Assembly: GCA_021442155.1 (NCBI GenBank)
Contig: CM038214.1
Span: 135,632,040-135,696,039 of the forward strand
Length of the DNA: 64,000 nt
DNA from: Cymbidium sinense
Taxonomy: Eukaryota; Streptophyta; Magnoliopsida; Asparagales; Orchidaceae
Reading direction: 5' to 3'
Within the stretch, counting starts at the first letter, position 1. Each line of letters starts with the position of its first letter. The notes beneath the pieces were generated by a model that worked only from the letters and a program-made list of their open reading frames with translations, did no database searches and was not told the DNA's origin. Both the position numbers and the translations under genes were made by a program. Positions 11,513 through 22,076 of this stretch are shown here, in pieces.

Positions 11513-13438
11513 ATGTCATGTGAAGACATAGGAGGCGATGACCAAGATCTTGTTGAGGACTCGGTCCACCATAGATGCACCCTAATCTATGTTACATGGT
11601 AGACATAAGCGGCACATCATTGTACATTATTTTTTTGAAGTCATTTCGTGCCAATGTATGTGTTTATTATACTAACGTGTCTATGCATCTCCTCGATTGC
11701 GGGTTTTAGTGCTTGAGGCTGCGCACATCTGTTCAAGAATGGCCTAATTATCACGGATTCATGGGTGCATTGCGATGTCGCTTTTGGATGTCTCCAGATC
11801 GCATTAAAATGGATCATCACTTCCTGACATCATTAGTGGAGCATTGGTGCCCGCAGATGAACACATTCCACTTTGCTATTGGTGAGATGATGATCACACT
11901 AATATGCGATGATCTGGCGTTCCTATAGATGGCCTCCTCTTATTGGCGGTGTTGTCGTTGGTGGAATTACGTGGATAGCGTGATGAGTTGATCGAGTGCA
12001 TACAACCGTGTATTATGATCCATCCATCCACATATCACATCAGAATTTCAGATGGGTCCGCATGCACGTGCTTTCGTTACGATGGCTGAGGTGGACTTTT
12101 TACAGAGATTCATCCTTAGATCTACCAGAGCTCCAGTTTATTATGCATATCAGAGCATACATACTGTTTGCCATTGAGTCTTTTCTTCTTCCCTACACTT
12201 CAGGCTCAGAGGTCCACCTGCAGTATCTACCATTATTAGAGGATATTCATTCTTTTAGGGGTTTCTCGGTAACCATTTGTATTATCTGAGAGTTGCATGA
12301 GCAACCAAGCCAAAGTGCAACATAGCATGATGTATTCATTTCAGTATGGGCACAGGAGCACATTCATGTTGTAGACTACCTTACGTGTTCCCTATCCAAC
12401 ATCGATGGTCTTAGCGTTGGATGTCATTTGGAATCAAGTTGTTAAAATTGCCATCCAACATCGAGTATACAAGGATGAGTTGGATGGACTTTCTGAGTCA
12501 TATAGAAATTTTCATTTTACTTGTTTACTCTTCATGGGATTAAAATTTTAGAGTAACTTATGATACATGTGCATCATCAAGCCATATAGACATATCGCAT
12601 CGCATTTGAATATATGTTTGTAGTGAGAGGAGATATGAGCTGAGTAATTTGTTGGAAGAGGGTAGAGTGGTACCACGATCATGTTCAAGTTCATGCCTCC
12701 CATGATTGATGTTGACCGATAGATCCATCGTTTATTCGTGTTGATGGGCGAGGAAAAGGCCATTTGATTGGGCCATATACCACTCACATTGATAGGAGCA
12801 ATTTGGTTGTATGGATTGATCAGATGATCAAATGATCAACCGTTACATAATGATAGATCTTGGGCTTCACTTTATAGACTAAAGGCATCGGCATTACGCG
12901 ACACATCTACCAGCTGGAGATTAATGGTTTCATGTGGAATTACAATTTCTTATTTACAATGAAACCCGATATAAATTTACTTTCTTTGTAGCGTGAGCAC
13001 ATCCAATCTTGAGGATATATTTTGCTATTTCAAATGGTGACATAAATTTCAAAATCTATTGATGATTATTATCGTCAAAATATCTCATACAAGGATATAG
13101 ACATTCCAGGCACTTTTTCAAAGATGCCGTCGATGGATGTGGGTCCATCATATATGTGGTCTTACTATCCATTCACACATACCCATTCATATCGGATGCT
13201 GTTTGATGAACCCATGGCATGCATCGATACTACATATTCATTCCACACACCACCATATCTGATATACAACTCATTGCCATCTGCTTCAGATACCACATTT
13301 ACTTGGGATTTTGCAATAACCCATTGCTGGATAGGAGAATTTCTTGATCATATTACCATCCCATTACACTCAAGCGATCACGATTCTATCATGAAATCAA
13401 TGATAGTTGTATTTTTTTTTAACATTTATGCCATGTAG
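11513..13438 (+). pseudogene. Plant mobile domain (PMD, MAIN-like) protein, degenerate
   Basis: PMD proteins are found in plant MULEs and other transposons and in host silencing factors of the MAIN/MAIL type; in transposons their job is uncertain. Visible here: a short acidic N-terminus (MSCEDIGGDDQDLVED), then the PMD core. The core has RIKMDHHFLTSLVEHW and FHFAIGEMMITL (11800-11905), a frameshift, then GVPIDG (11918 on), and RAYIL, followed by SGSEVHLQYLPLLEDI (12150-12250), matching the YLPLLED block of the family. Stops and at least two frameshifts break it. The last open part, 13124-13438 (MPSMDVGPSYMWSYYPF...), is rich in Tyr, Ser and His and has no recognised domain; it may be the C-terminal tail. 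Orientation is the same as the transposase upstream. Confidence 0.72.
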
Positions 13439-13599
13439 TAGTAGCTATTTTTTTATTTGCTATGTCCACTTATTCAGATTCAGCTGATTGTACAATTATA
13501 CTTTTGTTTGTTATCAATTTAGTTTTATTTGGTTAACTCACAACTATTTAAACTCATACAAAAAAAATTAATACACTTAGAATATTTAATATTATCAAA

Positions 13600-14180
13600 A
13601 AAATATATGTATTCAACAAGCATTGTATTAAGATCACACAAACGAGTGTTGTCGTAATATTTTTATTTTTTGCAACGTCAAATTTTTTACATTTCCAAAA
13701 ACTATGATTAAGAGGATGAGATTTGTCAAAGTTGTTGATATGAAAGTTGTATAATTTTTCATTATCTTTCAATGATACCAATACGTCAAATCAACATCGA
13801 TGAGATAGATATAGCCAAAATAAGGTGGTTGTCTACCTTTTTTTTTTTAAAAAAATATATTTGCAAAAATCGGGCGAGATTCATCGAAAGTTATCAACAT
13901 AAAAGTTGTAGAATTTGTTATTGTCTTTCCAACGATGCTAAACACGCCAAAATACAACACCTGATGAGCCTGATATGGCCAAAAAATGAGGGCTACATCA
14001 ATATTGTTATTTTTTGCAATTTCACATGTCACATATTTGCAAAAACTGCGGATCACTGGGCTAGATTCCAAACATACATAAGTTGTAGAATTTTTTCATT
14101 ATCTTTCCACGATATCAAGTATGCCAAATTTTGACATTGTGATATGTTCAAAAAATGGAGACTATCAATTTAATTTTTTT
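13600..14180 (+). repeat. Degenerate tandem repeat (about 170 bp, three units) near the MULE 3' end
   Basis: Three diverged units share AAAGTTGTA(T/G)AATTT, then TATTGTCTTTCCAACGAT-like strings (about 13746, 13906 and 14080) and a TTTGCAAAAA string. The spacing is about 160-175 bases. Non-coding. Subterminal repeats in DNA transposons often bind the transposase, but no such role can be shown here. Confidence 0.65.
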
Positions 14181-14288
14181 TAAAATCAGAGCGGTCGCCC
14201 AATCAGCAGGCGGCGCACCGGGCATCCCATTCGGTGCATCACTTGCGATTGGCGTAGCTATTTGTTAATTTTTTATCTCTAATTACTT

Positions 14289-14322
14289 AATCACTAATCA
14301 TGCTTAATTTGAAAATTTGGCC
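14289..14322 (-). repeat. Right terminal inverted repeat of the MULE
   Basis: Exact reverse complement of 7678-7711, ending GGCC directly against the right target duplication. The inner flank is GC-rich (14190-14260). Confidence 0.95.
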
Positions 14323-14332
14323 TCATCATAGG
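14323..14332 (+). repeat. Right target-site duplication of the MULE
   Basis: TCATCATAGG, identical to 7668-7677. Confidence 0.93.
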
Positions 14333-16400
14333 AGGATAGCTCCTGTGCATAGAGAGTCGGTGGTGTCTCCACCCCACCACTCTACCCCTCGTCCGCCATC
14401 ACTAGTCCAGGTCATAACATCTCCAGTTCCATCTAAGGCCATGAAGGCCATATCAGGAAGCGCCCATTGGTGATCCTATGGCCAGGATCTACCTTCTACA
14501 CCACCCATTGTGGCGAGACCGAAGCTTTCTGCTCAACCTTCGCCCCTGAGTGGTCTTTGAAGGAGTGGTCAAGCATCGTGGTCGTCCCTTCTCCAACTCC
14601 GCCAGTACAGTAAGATGTGGAGATGGTGGCAGTCATTTCAAAGATTGCAGATGATAGTCCAACTGCACCAGTGATGGTGGAGCATCCTAGGATTATTACC
14701 CCTCTCATAGCTAGTGGCAGTTAGGAGTGTCACTCATCTAGAGTACAGTCCACATAGGATTGACTCTCTAGTGGCAGGCGAGGTCCGGTGCCTCCCAATG
14801 CACAATAGTGATCACACCGATTAGCCGAGATCATTTGTTCCCATTCAGATTGATCGTTCTCTCAAGGTGATAGTATCACATTATCTTGTAGAGAGAAGGA
14901 GATTTTGAGGTACGATTGGTCACATGAGGAGTAGGTCAGCTTCGATCCCAACAAAGTTGATTTGTTGGGAAACTCAATCGGGGTCTGTATGGTGAATACC
15001 AGAGGATCCCTCCTCAGAGAGCATCAGACTATGGAAGGTGTTGAGCCCGAGCAAGAAGACATAACCCACTCTACCCAACACCTCCAAGCACAGATCAAAT
15101 AGAAGGATGAAAAGATAGAAAGGATGGAGAAGATGCTCGAGGATCTGTTAGCAGCTATCTTAGCATTGCAGAACCAACAGTTCATCCTACCACAGTTGAG
15201 ACTACTCAGCCAGAGTTGGTGCATGTCTTAGACCCAGTCAAGACTTTACCTCAAGTAGAACAAGGTAACACCAACATATATAGGAAGGTAGTGGATAGTA
15301 CCTCCATAAAAGAAAAGGATATTAAGTCCATGGTTGAGCAGCAGGTGAAGGAAGCATTGACTCAAGCCCGAGGGGGATCATCAGTTCCAAAGGGTAGACC
15401 TTACCTAGAGGAATTTGATGCAATATAATATCCCAAGGATTTTGTGCCATATTCTTTTAGGAGTTTTGATGACAGGAAACTCAAGGCAGCATATTGCACA
15501 CTTTAGGGCCAGTTGTTGCAACGTTGGTGGCAGTTATGCTTTACTCTTCCATCTCTTTGTTAGTAGCTTAGTAGGGATAGCTTTTGATTAGTATGCTAAA
15601 CTTCCCAATAGTTCAGTAAAGACTTTTGCTGAGTTGGGGTAACTCTTCATTAAGAGGTTTGTTGGAGCTCAACAATGGGTCACTATTGGTGATCTCGTTG
15701 TGGCTCAACAAAATGATAGTGAGTCCCTTGTTGATTACATTCTCAGATGACATAATTTGAGTATGAAATGTGAACCACAACTATTTGAATAACATGCCAG
15801 TGAGATTCTGCTTAAGAATATCCATGGCCCGGTTGCCTTCATGCTCAAAGGTTTTACCATCAAAACTTTTGAAAAATTAATCAACAAGACGGCTAGCTTG
15901 CAAGGAGAAGCTAAACAGTTACCTTCCCCAGATCTACCAACAAAGCCTAAGCCACAGAAGATATATAAAAAGAAGCCCGGGACAATGATAACAGTAGATA
16001 AGAGGAAACAACCAGCTAGAGAGCAGTTTGAGAGACCTCGTGCTCCACATCATGCTTCGCCTCTATACCACCACAGAAGCGCCTTACCGGCCTCCACTAG
16101 CCTCCACGCATCCTCTTAGCCACATCATCAACAATAGCGGCACACATACCCGCTACTAGGTAGCTACCATCCACCTACTCTTATGGATAAATTAAATAAA
16201 CCATACTCATTTAAGAGAGAGGCAGTTAGGAAAATCTTTAAGAATCTCTTAAAGAAAGCGACTTTAGCTACAATCTAGAGAATGGAGGAAGTAAACAATG
16301 ATCTAACTTTTGCCCCTACCACTATGCTAGGTCATGTTTTGGAGGATTGTTTACATTCAAGGACAAACTTGAACATAACTTCAAGGTAGTGCTATAGTCA
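14333..16400 (+). pseudogene. Element A gag, continued (retrotransposon gag domain), degenerate
   Basis: Gag forms the particle that packages element RNA. After the MULE the frame continues with a Pro/Ser/Thr-rich stretch, then EQQVKEALTQARGGSSVPKG and RPYLEEFDAI (15335-15425), then YPKDFVPYSFRSFDDRK. The last matches the conserved (Y/F)P-F-P-F-FDG start of the plant gypsy gag domain. Next come ELGXLFIKRFVGAQ and QQNDSESLVDYILR (15630-15750), corresponding to the FxxRF and QxxxESLxxY blocks, and a basic tail from 15841. A late segment (LGHVLEDCLHSRTNL, 16328-16375) resembles the post-gag HTTEDC-type motif. Stops interrupt nearly every block. Frame breaks prevent a single start or stop being assigned. 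Confidence 0.75.
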
Positions 16401-17220
16401 TCCCGAAGAAATACCTTGTGGAACAACCATCCTGTTCCATTAGGGTAATCCTTGGGGATGACTGCGATCCTTCCCAAACTAAAGAAGTTTGGGATATCTC
16501 ATTATCCAAAACCTCTAAGAAAATTATTCAAAAATCAAGAAACTTTTCTTGTAGGTGGCTGAGTCAGCTCAAACCTCCAACATCAATGAAGGTTTGCAAG
16601 TTGCTAGTGCCAACTCAAGGAAAGGGGAGCTCGGCAAGACATGTGTCACTCGGGATAGCCCATTAATGCAACTAGCAGAGTCTAACCTCTCTAGTTGGCT
16701 TACACACCACGACTTCTTCCACTTTAGCTCTACTTCTTCTAGTAGAACTCTTGTATCGGTGGATAAGGGCATCAAATCCCTTACCCCACTCATTTTACTT
16801 GATTTCTACTTTACACCTCCAAATAATTCTAAGAAATTAAAGAATAAAGCTAGTTTGAATTATATCTGTGTCACTTCTGATGGGTTGTCTGAATCTATTC
16901 TAAATAACTCTTTAAGTCTAAACAACAACTATAACAATTCTGATCTTTCTCTTTCTGATTTAGAGTTGAATTTTCTTACTTTGAATACTTCGAGTTTGCC
17001 TCTTCAGATAGAATTGAAATCATTCGATTTTGAGGGTCCCATAGAAGAAGCTGTAGGTGAGCCTGACGTGCAGGTAGAATCTTCCATTACCCTATCACAA
17101 GAGATCACCGAAGTCAACCTTCGTAGTGGCAAGATTCTACCTCTTAGGGCACCTCAAGATAGAAGGAAACAAGTCATTGGTTTAGAGGATCGAGAAGCCC
17201 CTCCATAGGATGCTCCACCC
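16401..17220 (+). pseudogene. Element A gag-protease junction region, degenerate
   Basis: The longest open part is 16555-17205. It is Ser/Asn-rich and acidic, ending with ITEVNLRSGKILP (17107-17145), a motif seen just before protease in plant gypsy gag-pol. The same region in element C (62597-63300, minus strand) has VWDISLS/DWDISLS and TGLNLHQ/TEVNLRS equivalents, so both were coding. No catalytic domain is recognised; a spacer or protease N-terminal extension is likely. Confidence 0.6.
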
Positions 17221-17800
17221 TTGGATATGCTTGTGGATGATCAACCCAAGGTGGATTATAATGTCCTCTCTCACCTAAGAAAGTTTCCATCTAAGCCAAG
17301 CATATACGATGCCCTTATCTTATCCAAAGAGATGAGGGAATCATTAATCAAGTCTCTCCTTGATCACGAGATATGCTTAGCTCGGTCTATTGGTGAGGAG
17401 GCACATTATTAGAAGCTCAGGGAATCACTTTCACAGATGATGACCTTCTTCTGGGAGACTTGGAGCACAACTGTCCCCTCTATATTACAGTTGACATGGG
17501 CAAATTCATACTATCCAGAGTTCTCATCGATCCAGGTGTGTCGGTGAACATTATGAGTCTAAAGACCCTTGCCTATTTGAAGATTGACATCTCCACACTC
17601 CAAGGAGATCGGATGATGTTGAGAGGATTTAATGAACAAGGTGAGCGGGCTTTAGGTTCCATAGTGTTACCTTTGGAGATATGTGATTAAAAATTTGTAG
17701 CCAAGTTTTTCATAATTGATTCGAATACTTCATTCACCGCTTTGCTCGATAGGGCTTGGATACATCAGAATAAGATAATTCCATCCTCCTCCATCAGTGC
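17221..17800 (+). pseudogene. Element A aspartic protease domain, broken
   Basis: This domain would cleave the gag-pol polyprotein. Before the active site are VDYNVLSHLRKFPSKPSIYD and ALILSKEMRESLIKSL (17250-17370). After a frameshift and stop come GITFTDDDL, HNCPLYITVDMGKFILSRVL and the active-site string IDPGVSVNIMS (17527-17559). The flap and C-terminal parts follow: MLRGFNEQGERALGSIVLPL and FIIDSNTSFTALLDRAWIH (to about 17770). The Asp of the D-x-G triplet is kept, but the middle residue is Pro in both A and C. Stops at 17410 and 17688 mean no product could be made. Confidence 0.8.
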
Positions 17801-18740
17801 ATGAAGTTTAGGAAGGATGAGATTGAGTATTGTGTCAAAGGAGATGAAAAACCATCTTTTGTTAGAGAGGTTGAGATATATAAAGATGTGATCTACTATC
17901 TTCCTCAAAATACTCTATCTCGTGAACTTGGACAAAATTTAAACTCAAATTCAAAAGCAAATGAAAATGAAGAAAAAGATAAAGAAAAGGCAAAAGAAGA
18001 AGAAAAGAAAAAAGAAAATCCAAGTCAACAAGAAAGGGAAATTGAAATAGAAATAGATCCGCATATCATATTCCACCCACAGTTCATTCCATCATATGGA
18101 CATGTGGGTAGAATGGCTCAACCTCCACCAGATAGAGGCAGAGGCATAAACAAAGGTAGTTCTAGAGGTGGAAGATCCCCTGGTTAGCCATCACAGGTTC
18201 CAATTCATAGAATATCATTCATAGATTTGGAATCCAGTTCAGAGGACGAGTCTAATGTGATTAGCATACTAGCCAACCCCTCTTAGTGGGTTTCATTGGA
18301 GGTGACACTCAAATAGCGATAAAGGCGGCCTGAGACAAAGCAAAGTATTTGAATCAAGTTTATGTGAGACTATTAGGTAGCAGCTAGAAACATTAGCTCT
18401 AACCTCACTTTTACCCCAAAAAGTTGAAAATTTCATAGTTAAGGAAGCCCCTAAGTCTTCCAGTGATATGAAGCCGAAGAGATTCCTTTTAGGATCATCA
18501 TCCTCAAGTCTTGAAGTTGATGTAGAACTTGAGGAGGATACATTTAAAGAATTAATGGAATTACCGTTTGACTTTTACTCGCTTTGTGTTCATAATCTTA
18601 TACAGAAAGGTTTGGTTCCTCACACATGGTCCTACCGTCAGTACTTTGAAAAGCTATGGAACAATATGTGGGAAACACAATCAAGAGTAGGACTAGGATT
18701 CAATACATTGGGTCGAGTCGATGATGACGGTTCTTGCTAG
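17801..18740 (+). pseudogene. Element A protease-RT linker with Lys/Glu-rich tract
   Basis: The open stretch 17801-18187 begins MKFRKDEIEYCVKGDEKPSF. It passes through a highly charged Lys/Glu segment (about 17955-18050), predicted disordered or coiled-coil, and ends in a Gly/Arg-rich tail (RGRGINKGSSRGGRSPG). Element C keeps the same layout (61440-61890). The DNA of the charged segment is an almost pure polypurine run on the coding strand. A second open part (18468-18740) leads into RT with a conserved SSSSLEVDVELEEDTFKEL acidic stretch. Ogre elements are known to have an intron between protease and RT; I see no convincing splice pair here. Confidence 0.65.
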
Positions 18741-19740
18741 TTGTTACCAATCATTTGGAGTCGATAGGTTCTTTTCACAATGGCAACTCTTATGAGAATG
18801 TGTGTTTAGAAACTCGATGATCGGATGATCTCCAAATCAAATATGCATCGCCAGAATTTGAAGAGGAGACCCATTCAACAATTGACAAACTTAAAGAAAT
18901 CAATCTCAGGACAAAAGAAAATTCACGCCGGACATACATTAGTTCATTATTGAATGAAGAAGAAACCAATGACTTAGTTAGGATATTGACTGAGTTTAAG
19001 GACTGCTTTGCATGGAGTTATGAAGAGATGCCCATTATCTCATGGCGTAGCGTCACAAACTAGCAATAGATCCTAGCTAACCCTATCAAGTAAGCTCCTA
19101 GGCATGTGATTAGAAATCAAACAACATGATATTTGATGTCAAAAGATCGATCTTTGGTTTTATCGGAAGAAAATACCATACCTAGTTAGCCAATGTCGTA
19201 CCAGTTAAGAAGAAGAATGACTAAATTCACATATACATCGATTTTAGGAATTTAAATAAGGCATGTCTTAAGGATGAGTTTCCTCTTCCTATACCAGAAT
19301 TAATGGTGGACATCGTCTCATCTCATGTAATTTTTTCTTTCATGGATGGGTCATCTAGCTATAACCAAATCAACCCTTGAGGATGAAAGAAACACTGCCT
19401 TTCGAACCCCAAACAGAATCTATTGTCCTTTGGCCTTAAAAATGCTGGTGCTACATACTAATAGGCCATGACTCAGATTTTCAATGAACTCATCCATCAT
19501 TAGGTTAAGTGTTATGTTAATCATCTAGTAGTTAAGAGCAAAGAAAATGAAACCATTTCTTTGACTTGAGAGTAGTTTTCGAACGGTTAAGACAATATAA
19601 CCTCAAAATGAATCCCCTGAAGTGTGCATTTGGAGTAGCTTTGAGAAAATTTCTTGAGTTTGTTGTGACACTTGGGAATAGAAATAAATCCAGAAAAAAA
19701 TTGAAGCTATCTTAGAAATGCACCTCCTAAGAGTTTAACT
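18741..19740 (+). pseudogene. Element A reverse transcriptase domain, degenerate
   Basis: RT copies the element RNA to DNA. The N-terminal region has STIDKLKEINL, YISSLLNEEETNDLV and FAWSYEEMP (18880-19030). The fingers and palm appear in pieces: FRNLNKACLKDEFPLPIPEL (19245-19305), SFMDGSSSYNQI (19340-19370, first catalytic Asp kept), NTAFRTP, and CYVNHLVVKSKENE (19510-19550) where YVDD is expected. Loss of the YxDD motif, with about ten stops and frameshifts, shows it is dead. The sequence is clearly homologous to element C, 59640-60934. Confidence 0.82.
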
Positions 19741-19859
19741 CAACTCAGATCTTTCTAAAGACGGCTGACATATCGAAGACGCTTTATTTCCAACCTATCG
19801 GGGAGATGCAAGCCATTTCAGCGCTTGTCGAAAAGGATGCCAAGTTCAAGTGGGATGAC

Positions 19860-20190
19860 AAGTGTCAGCATGCCTTTGAAGACATCAAGCAATATTTGGT
19901 GAAGCCGCCAATTATAATAGCCCCTATCTAGGGCAGACCACTCATCCTCTACACTATTGCATTGGACGACTCTCTCGGGGCTTTGTTGGCCCAAACCAAT
20001 GATGAAGGGAATGAGAGCGCCCTTTACTACCTCAGCCATCATCGAATTTCTGCTGAAGTGAACTATCCACCTATTGAGAAACATTACCTAGCTTTGATCT
20101 TTGCCTCCCAAAAGCTACAACACTATATGCTTTCTCATAAGGTGAACTTGATTTCCAGAACCAATCCACTATTGTATCTCATGACATGAC
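19860..20190 (+). pseudogene. Element A RNase H domain (RT-attached)
   Basis: RNase H removes the RNA strand after minus-strand synthesis. Visible: ILYTIALDDSLGALLAQTND (19950-20005), ALYYLSHHRISAEVNYPPIE (20020-20080) with the conserved catalytic-region Glu, and KHYLALIFASQKLQHYMLSH. This is the usual gypsy arrangement following RT. The frame is open from 19962 to 20189 but disconnected from RT. Confidence 0.82.
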
Positions 20191-20214
20191 CAACGCTATC
20201 CAGACTTTTGGCAC

Positions 20215-20800
20215 GATCATCCATAATTCTCTCACAGTTTGATATCACATTCGTACCCCTCCATGCGATAAAAGGACAGGCACTAGCTGATTTCTTAGCA
20301 ACATACTCACTTCCTACTAATTCTCCGCTTAGTGACGATCTCCCTGATGAATAAATCATGAACTTAGGGGATGCAGCTTCTTTTTATAAAAGGGAAGCAC
20401 CATGATCTACTCTTCTAGGAAATGTAGGGGTAGGAATAGTTCTCTTAACTCCAAATCATGATATGATGAGATTCTCATACTATCTTTCCAATCCATGCAC
20501 CAACAATGAAGTCGAGTATGAGGCTGATTGCCGGTCTAGAGTTAGCCATCACTATCAGTGTGAAGAGAATTAATATCATTGGGGATTCTCAGTTGGTCAT
20601 AATCAAATTGCTGGGTCCTACAAAATCCTCAAACCAAAGCTTTGCCATTACCACGAGTATACCATGAAGTTGTTGGCCCAAATCCCCGAAGTCACCATCT
20701 ACAAGGTTCCCTGTGCAGAGAATGTAGTAGCGGATGCTTTGGCTAAACTTGCCAAAGAATTGACATGTCCGGAAGATGAGTCCATTCCAATAAGGGTCTA
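20215..20800 (+). pseudogene. Element A second, archaeal-type RNase H (aRH)
   Basis: A second RNase H domain after the first is the hallmark of the Tat/Ogre lineage. In order: the joining segment HAIKGQALADFLATYSLP (20262-20315); GVGIVLLTPNHDMMRFSYYL (20425-20485); CTNNEVEYEA (20500-20525) with the second acidic residue; LELAITISVKRINIIGDSQL (20540-20600) with the third acidic residue in GDSQLV; and EVTIYKVPCAENVVADALAK (20690-20750). The first block (FDGATSF in element C) is damaged by a short deletion here (LGDAASFYKREAP). Frameshifts are present. Confidence 0.8.
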
Positions 20801-20879
20801 AAATAAACAAGTCTTATTTCTTATTGATGTTAAACTCATCGAGAGACTTTCTCTTGAAGGAGAGGTTGTCGTTGGTCTA

Positions 20880-22076
20880 AGGATAAGGAGCTGGATTGGA
20901 GGCAACCGTTCATAGACTATTTGAACACCGACAAACTACCTCAAGAAAAGTCACAAGTCGTGAAATAGAGCTCTCTCATATGCTCGTTGGCGCACCTATA
21001 CCGATCCTTTGACCAAATGTGGTTACATTTGTTTAGACAAATCTGAAGCCCATGGTATTATAATTAAGGTACATTCAGTCTATCGGCGCGCAATCTAATC
21101 CAAGATGAAGATGAAGATCAAGAGACTAGGATACTAGGCCTTGATGATTACGGATATGGATGTAGCTAGAGATGTCATTAGTGTTGGTACACGGTGTGGT
21201 TCTCCACAACCACCCAACATTCTACACCTACACTCTTGGCCTCATGGCCATTTGAGTGTTAAACATTGTGGGTCTCGATCCTCCTTCTTCCAAGGGTCAT
21301 TAGTTCATCTTAGGCATGTCTACTTTTCCAAGTGGGCGGAGGCAATCCCACTTAGAGAAGTCACAACTCAGCATGTGCTTCATTTTTTTAGGAATCATAT
21401 TGTATATAGGTTTGGGGTGCCTCGATGAATTATATCCGATAATGGTACTGCATTCAAAAATACTAAAATCAATAACTTTGCGAAGACATAGTATAGATTG
21501 GAGATACTCCACCATCTACTACCCTAGAGCAAATGGTTTAGCAGAAGCATTCAATAAAACTCTCATCCAAATATTAAAGAAGATACTTGATGATAATAAG
21601 CGGCAGTGGAATGAGCAGTTGGTTGAAGCCTTGTGGGCCTATCGCACCACATACCAAACTCCAACTCGATCTACCCTTTTTCCTTAGTGTATGGGTCCGA
21701 AGCCGTCCTACCTTTAGAAGTTCAACTCCCATCACTATGGTGCAAGATCACTGAGCGAGCAAAGTTGGTTAGAGAAGAAAGGTTTGGAGGAGGAAACTAT
21801 GCGTGCTAGAACCTCGAGTTGTACAAGGCCAAAATGATTCAAGCTCACAACAAGCTTGTCCACCCTAGGTCTTTCCGAGTAGGAGAACTTGTGTTAGTCC
21901 TAAGGAGACCAATTGTTGCCCATCGAAAGATGGGAGGCAAGTTTGAACCCACTTGGGAAGGCCCCTATGTCATAGAGAAGGCCTACCAAGGAGGATTTTA
22001 TCAGCTTATTGATTGTAAAGGGGAACACCCAATGCTTCCAATTAATGGGCTCTATTTGAAAAAATATTACCCATAA
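20880..22076 (+). pseudogene. Element A integrase domain, degenerate
   Basis: Integrase inserts the DNA copy in the nucleus. The N-terminal zinc-binding part (20980-21180) is badly damaged. The core has YFSKWAEAIPLREVTTQHVL (21320-21390), FFRNHIVYRFGVPR, IISDNGTAFKN (21430-21465, second catalytic Asp), YYPRANGLAEAFNKTLIQIL with the third acidic residue, KRQWNEQLVEALWAYRTTYQ (21600-21660). After a frameshift the C-terminal GPY/F-type region follows: VGELVLVLRRPIVAHRKMGG and TWEGPYVIEKAYQGGFYQL (21870-22010), ending LYLKKYYP at 22076. Close to element C, 57281-58450. Confidence 0.85.

Larger units (their letters stand above)
7678..14322 (+). mobile_element. Mutator-like element (MULE) with transposase and plant-mobile-domain ORFs
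   Basis: This 6645-bp element is bounded by perfect 34-bp terminal inverted repeats starting GGCCAAATTTTCAAATTAAG, flanked by a perfect 10-bp target duplication. It carries, in one orientation, a GC-rich leader, a degenerate MuDR-type transposase, a degenerate plant-mobile-domain protein and a block of about 170-bp tandem repeats near its 3' end. It lies inside gag of element A. Perfect TIRs and TSD suggest a fairly late insertion compared with the host element, though both ORFs are now broken. Confidence 0.93.

Noticed and set aside
17690..18740. Ogre-type intron between protease and RT
   Set aside because: Known in the family, but I could not find a donor/acceptor pair shared by A and C, so it is not annotated.
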